A DNA stretch of 64,000 bases from Streptomyces mirabilis (GTDB taxonomy: Bacteria; Actinomycetota; Actinomycetes; Streptomycetales; Streptomycetaceae), in assembly GCF_039503195.1 (NCBI RefSeq), contig NZ_JBCJKP010000001.1, positions 6,510,001 to 6,574,000 on the forward strand, in the 5' to 3' direction. The notes under the pieces are model-generated. The model saw nothing but the letters and a program-made list of their open reading frames with translations. It was not told the origin of the DNA and did not search any database. Each line of letters starts with the position of its first letter. Within the stretch, counting starts at the first letter, position 1. Both the position numbers and the translations under genes were made by a program. Below, in pieces: positions 63,418 through 64,000 of the stretch.

Positions 63418-63681
63418 TCACCCGGAGTCGCGGCCCCCGTCCCCGTCCCCGTGCCCGTCTCCGTCCCCGCTCTCCGACTCCTCCTCGGCCAGCGCCGCGT
63501 CCAGGCGGGCCCGTGCGCCCTCCAGCCAGCGGCGGCAGACCTTCGCCAGCTCCTCGCCCCGCTCCCAGAGCGCCAGTGACTCCTCGAGCGTCGTGCCGCC
63601 CGCCTCCAGCCGGCGTACGACCTCGATCAGCTCGTCCCGCGCCTGCTCGTACCCGAGCGCCTCGTCCACCTTGCTGGTCAT
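63418..63681 (-). CDS. xseB: Exodeoxyribonuclease VII small subunit XseB
   Basis: The 87-residue protein has the XseB helical pair: [20 protein letters not shown] and [22 protein letters not shown], followed by an acidic Ser/Gly-rich tail with [13 protein letters not shown]. With XseA it degrades single-stranded DNA to oligonucleotides. It follows the xseA end by 9 bases. Confidence 0.94.
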   Translation of the reverse strand: MTSKVDEALGYEQARDELIEVVRRLEAGGTTLEESLALWERGEELAKVCRRWLEGARARLDAALAEEESESGDGDGHGDGDGGRDSG

Positions 63682-63690
63682 GCGCCCACC

Positions 63691-64000
63691 CTATGCATCG
63701 ACTCGTACCGTGAATTCACCCTCGGCGACCCGCGCCCGCAACGCCTCGCCCGCCGCCACCTCGTCCGGATCCCGGACCACATGACCGTCGGCCTTCTGGA
63801 GCACCGCATACCCCCGTTGCAGGGTCGCGGCGGGGGAGAGGGCCACCACACGCGCGCGGGTGTGCGTCAGCTCCGAGTCGGCGCGGTCGAGCAGATGACC
63901 GAGCGTGCGCCGCCCGCGGTCCAGCAGCGCGGCGACCTGGTCGGCGCGCTCGTCGACCATCCGGTGCGGATCCTCTATCGAGGGCCGGGCCAGCGCGTGC
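63691..64000 (-). CDS. xseA: Exodeoxyribonuclease VII large subunit XseA, C-terminal part (runs off the window)
   Basis: The open frame continues upstream beyond base 64000. The visible 102 codons give [60 protein letters not shown], and [15 protein letters not shown]. This is the C-terminal coiled coil and GYA-type end of XseA. The apparent ATG at 63960 is internal and not the gene start. Confidence 0.92.
   Translation of the reverse strand, partial: HALARPSIEDPHRMVDERADQVAALLDRGRRTLGHLLDRADSELTHTRARVVALSPAATLQRGYAVLQKADGHVVRDPDEVAAGEALRARVAEGEFTVRVDA

Overview
The window is chromosomal DNA from a streptomycete (high-GC Gram-positive actinomycete). The grounds are very high GC with strong third-position bias, many GTG and TTG starts, start/stop overlaps of the ATGA type, and a set of typical Streptomyces genes: a WhiB-like protein, DUF397/XRE and DUF1707 proteins, a SpoIIE-type phosphatase, an actinobacterial Tad/Flp pilus cluster, and a chitinase with a DasR-type operator. 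From memory, unchecked, the order ahpD-ahpC-oxyR, penicillin-binding protein, fumC, fumB, wblI, glpX, xseB-xseA and a GH18 chitinase resembles the S. coelicolor region around SCO5003-SCO5056. I saw no rRNA gene, intact tRNA gene, CRISPR array, insertion sequence or prophage.

Layout. 0-5.4 kb: a divergent catabolic cluster (D-serine-dehydratase-like PLP enzyme on the minus strand; PfkB kinase, IclR regulator, RidA and GntP/DsdX-type permease on the plus strand) around a perfect palindrome. 5.4-10 kb: a secreted M14 carboxypeptidase, a SigE-family sigma factor with a membrane-anchored partner, and two small proteins sharing a domain. 10-13 kb: a DUF397/XRE pair, a frameshifted transglycosylase-like gene and a lipoprotein. 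13-15 kb: secreted GH18 chitinase. 15.2-26.6 kb: Tad/Flp pilus operon (cpaB, a tadZ-tadE fusion, tadE, tadA, tadB, tadC, a sensor kinase/response regulator pair, flp pilin, tadE/G-like, lipoprotein, OmpA-like). 26.6-31.3 kb: single housekeeping or accessory enzymes. 31.3-37 kb: a likely 6C-type small RNA, a cis-prenyltransferase, PIN-PhoH, a secreted transglycosylase and an AI-2E family permease. 37.3-39.6 kb: ahpD-ahpC divergent from oxyR. 39.6-43.2 kb: ABC transporter with PadR regulator. 43.2-45 kb: a repeat-filled gap, then a ribbon-helix-helix/SPFH pair. 45.4-47.7 kb: class A penicillin-binding protein. 47.7-48.9 kb: a small accessory patch with an orphan ORF and an SMI1/KNR4 pseudogene. 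48.9-64 kb: catalase, SpoIIE phosphatase, DUF402, fumarase class II, XRE/DUF2690, SH3 protein, fumarase class I, DUF1707, WhiB, GlpX, DUF4245, nitroreductase, XseB and the 3' part of xseA.

Themes. Peroxide defence (ahpC, ahpD, oxyR, katA) sits beside both an iron-sulphur and an iron-free fumarase. Four reading frames break by an apparent one-base loss near G/C runs (about 1217, 11659, 48570 and 55850), which suggests sequencing errors or young pseudogenes. Short tandem duplications recur at gene ends, several of them copying the last codons plus stop of the upstream gene. There is also an eight-unit 10-bp repeat directly after phoH, and a dispersed GGGGCGCGGGGAAC-type intergenic repeat that forms a 66-bp-period array at 43.6 kb.
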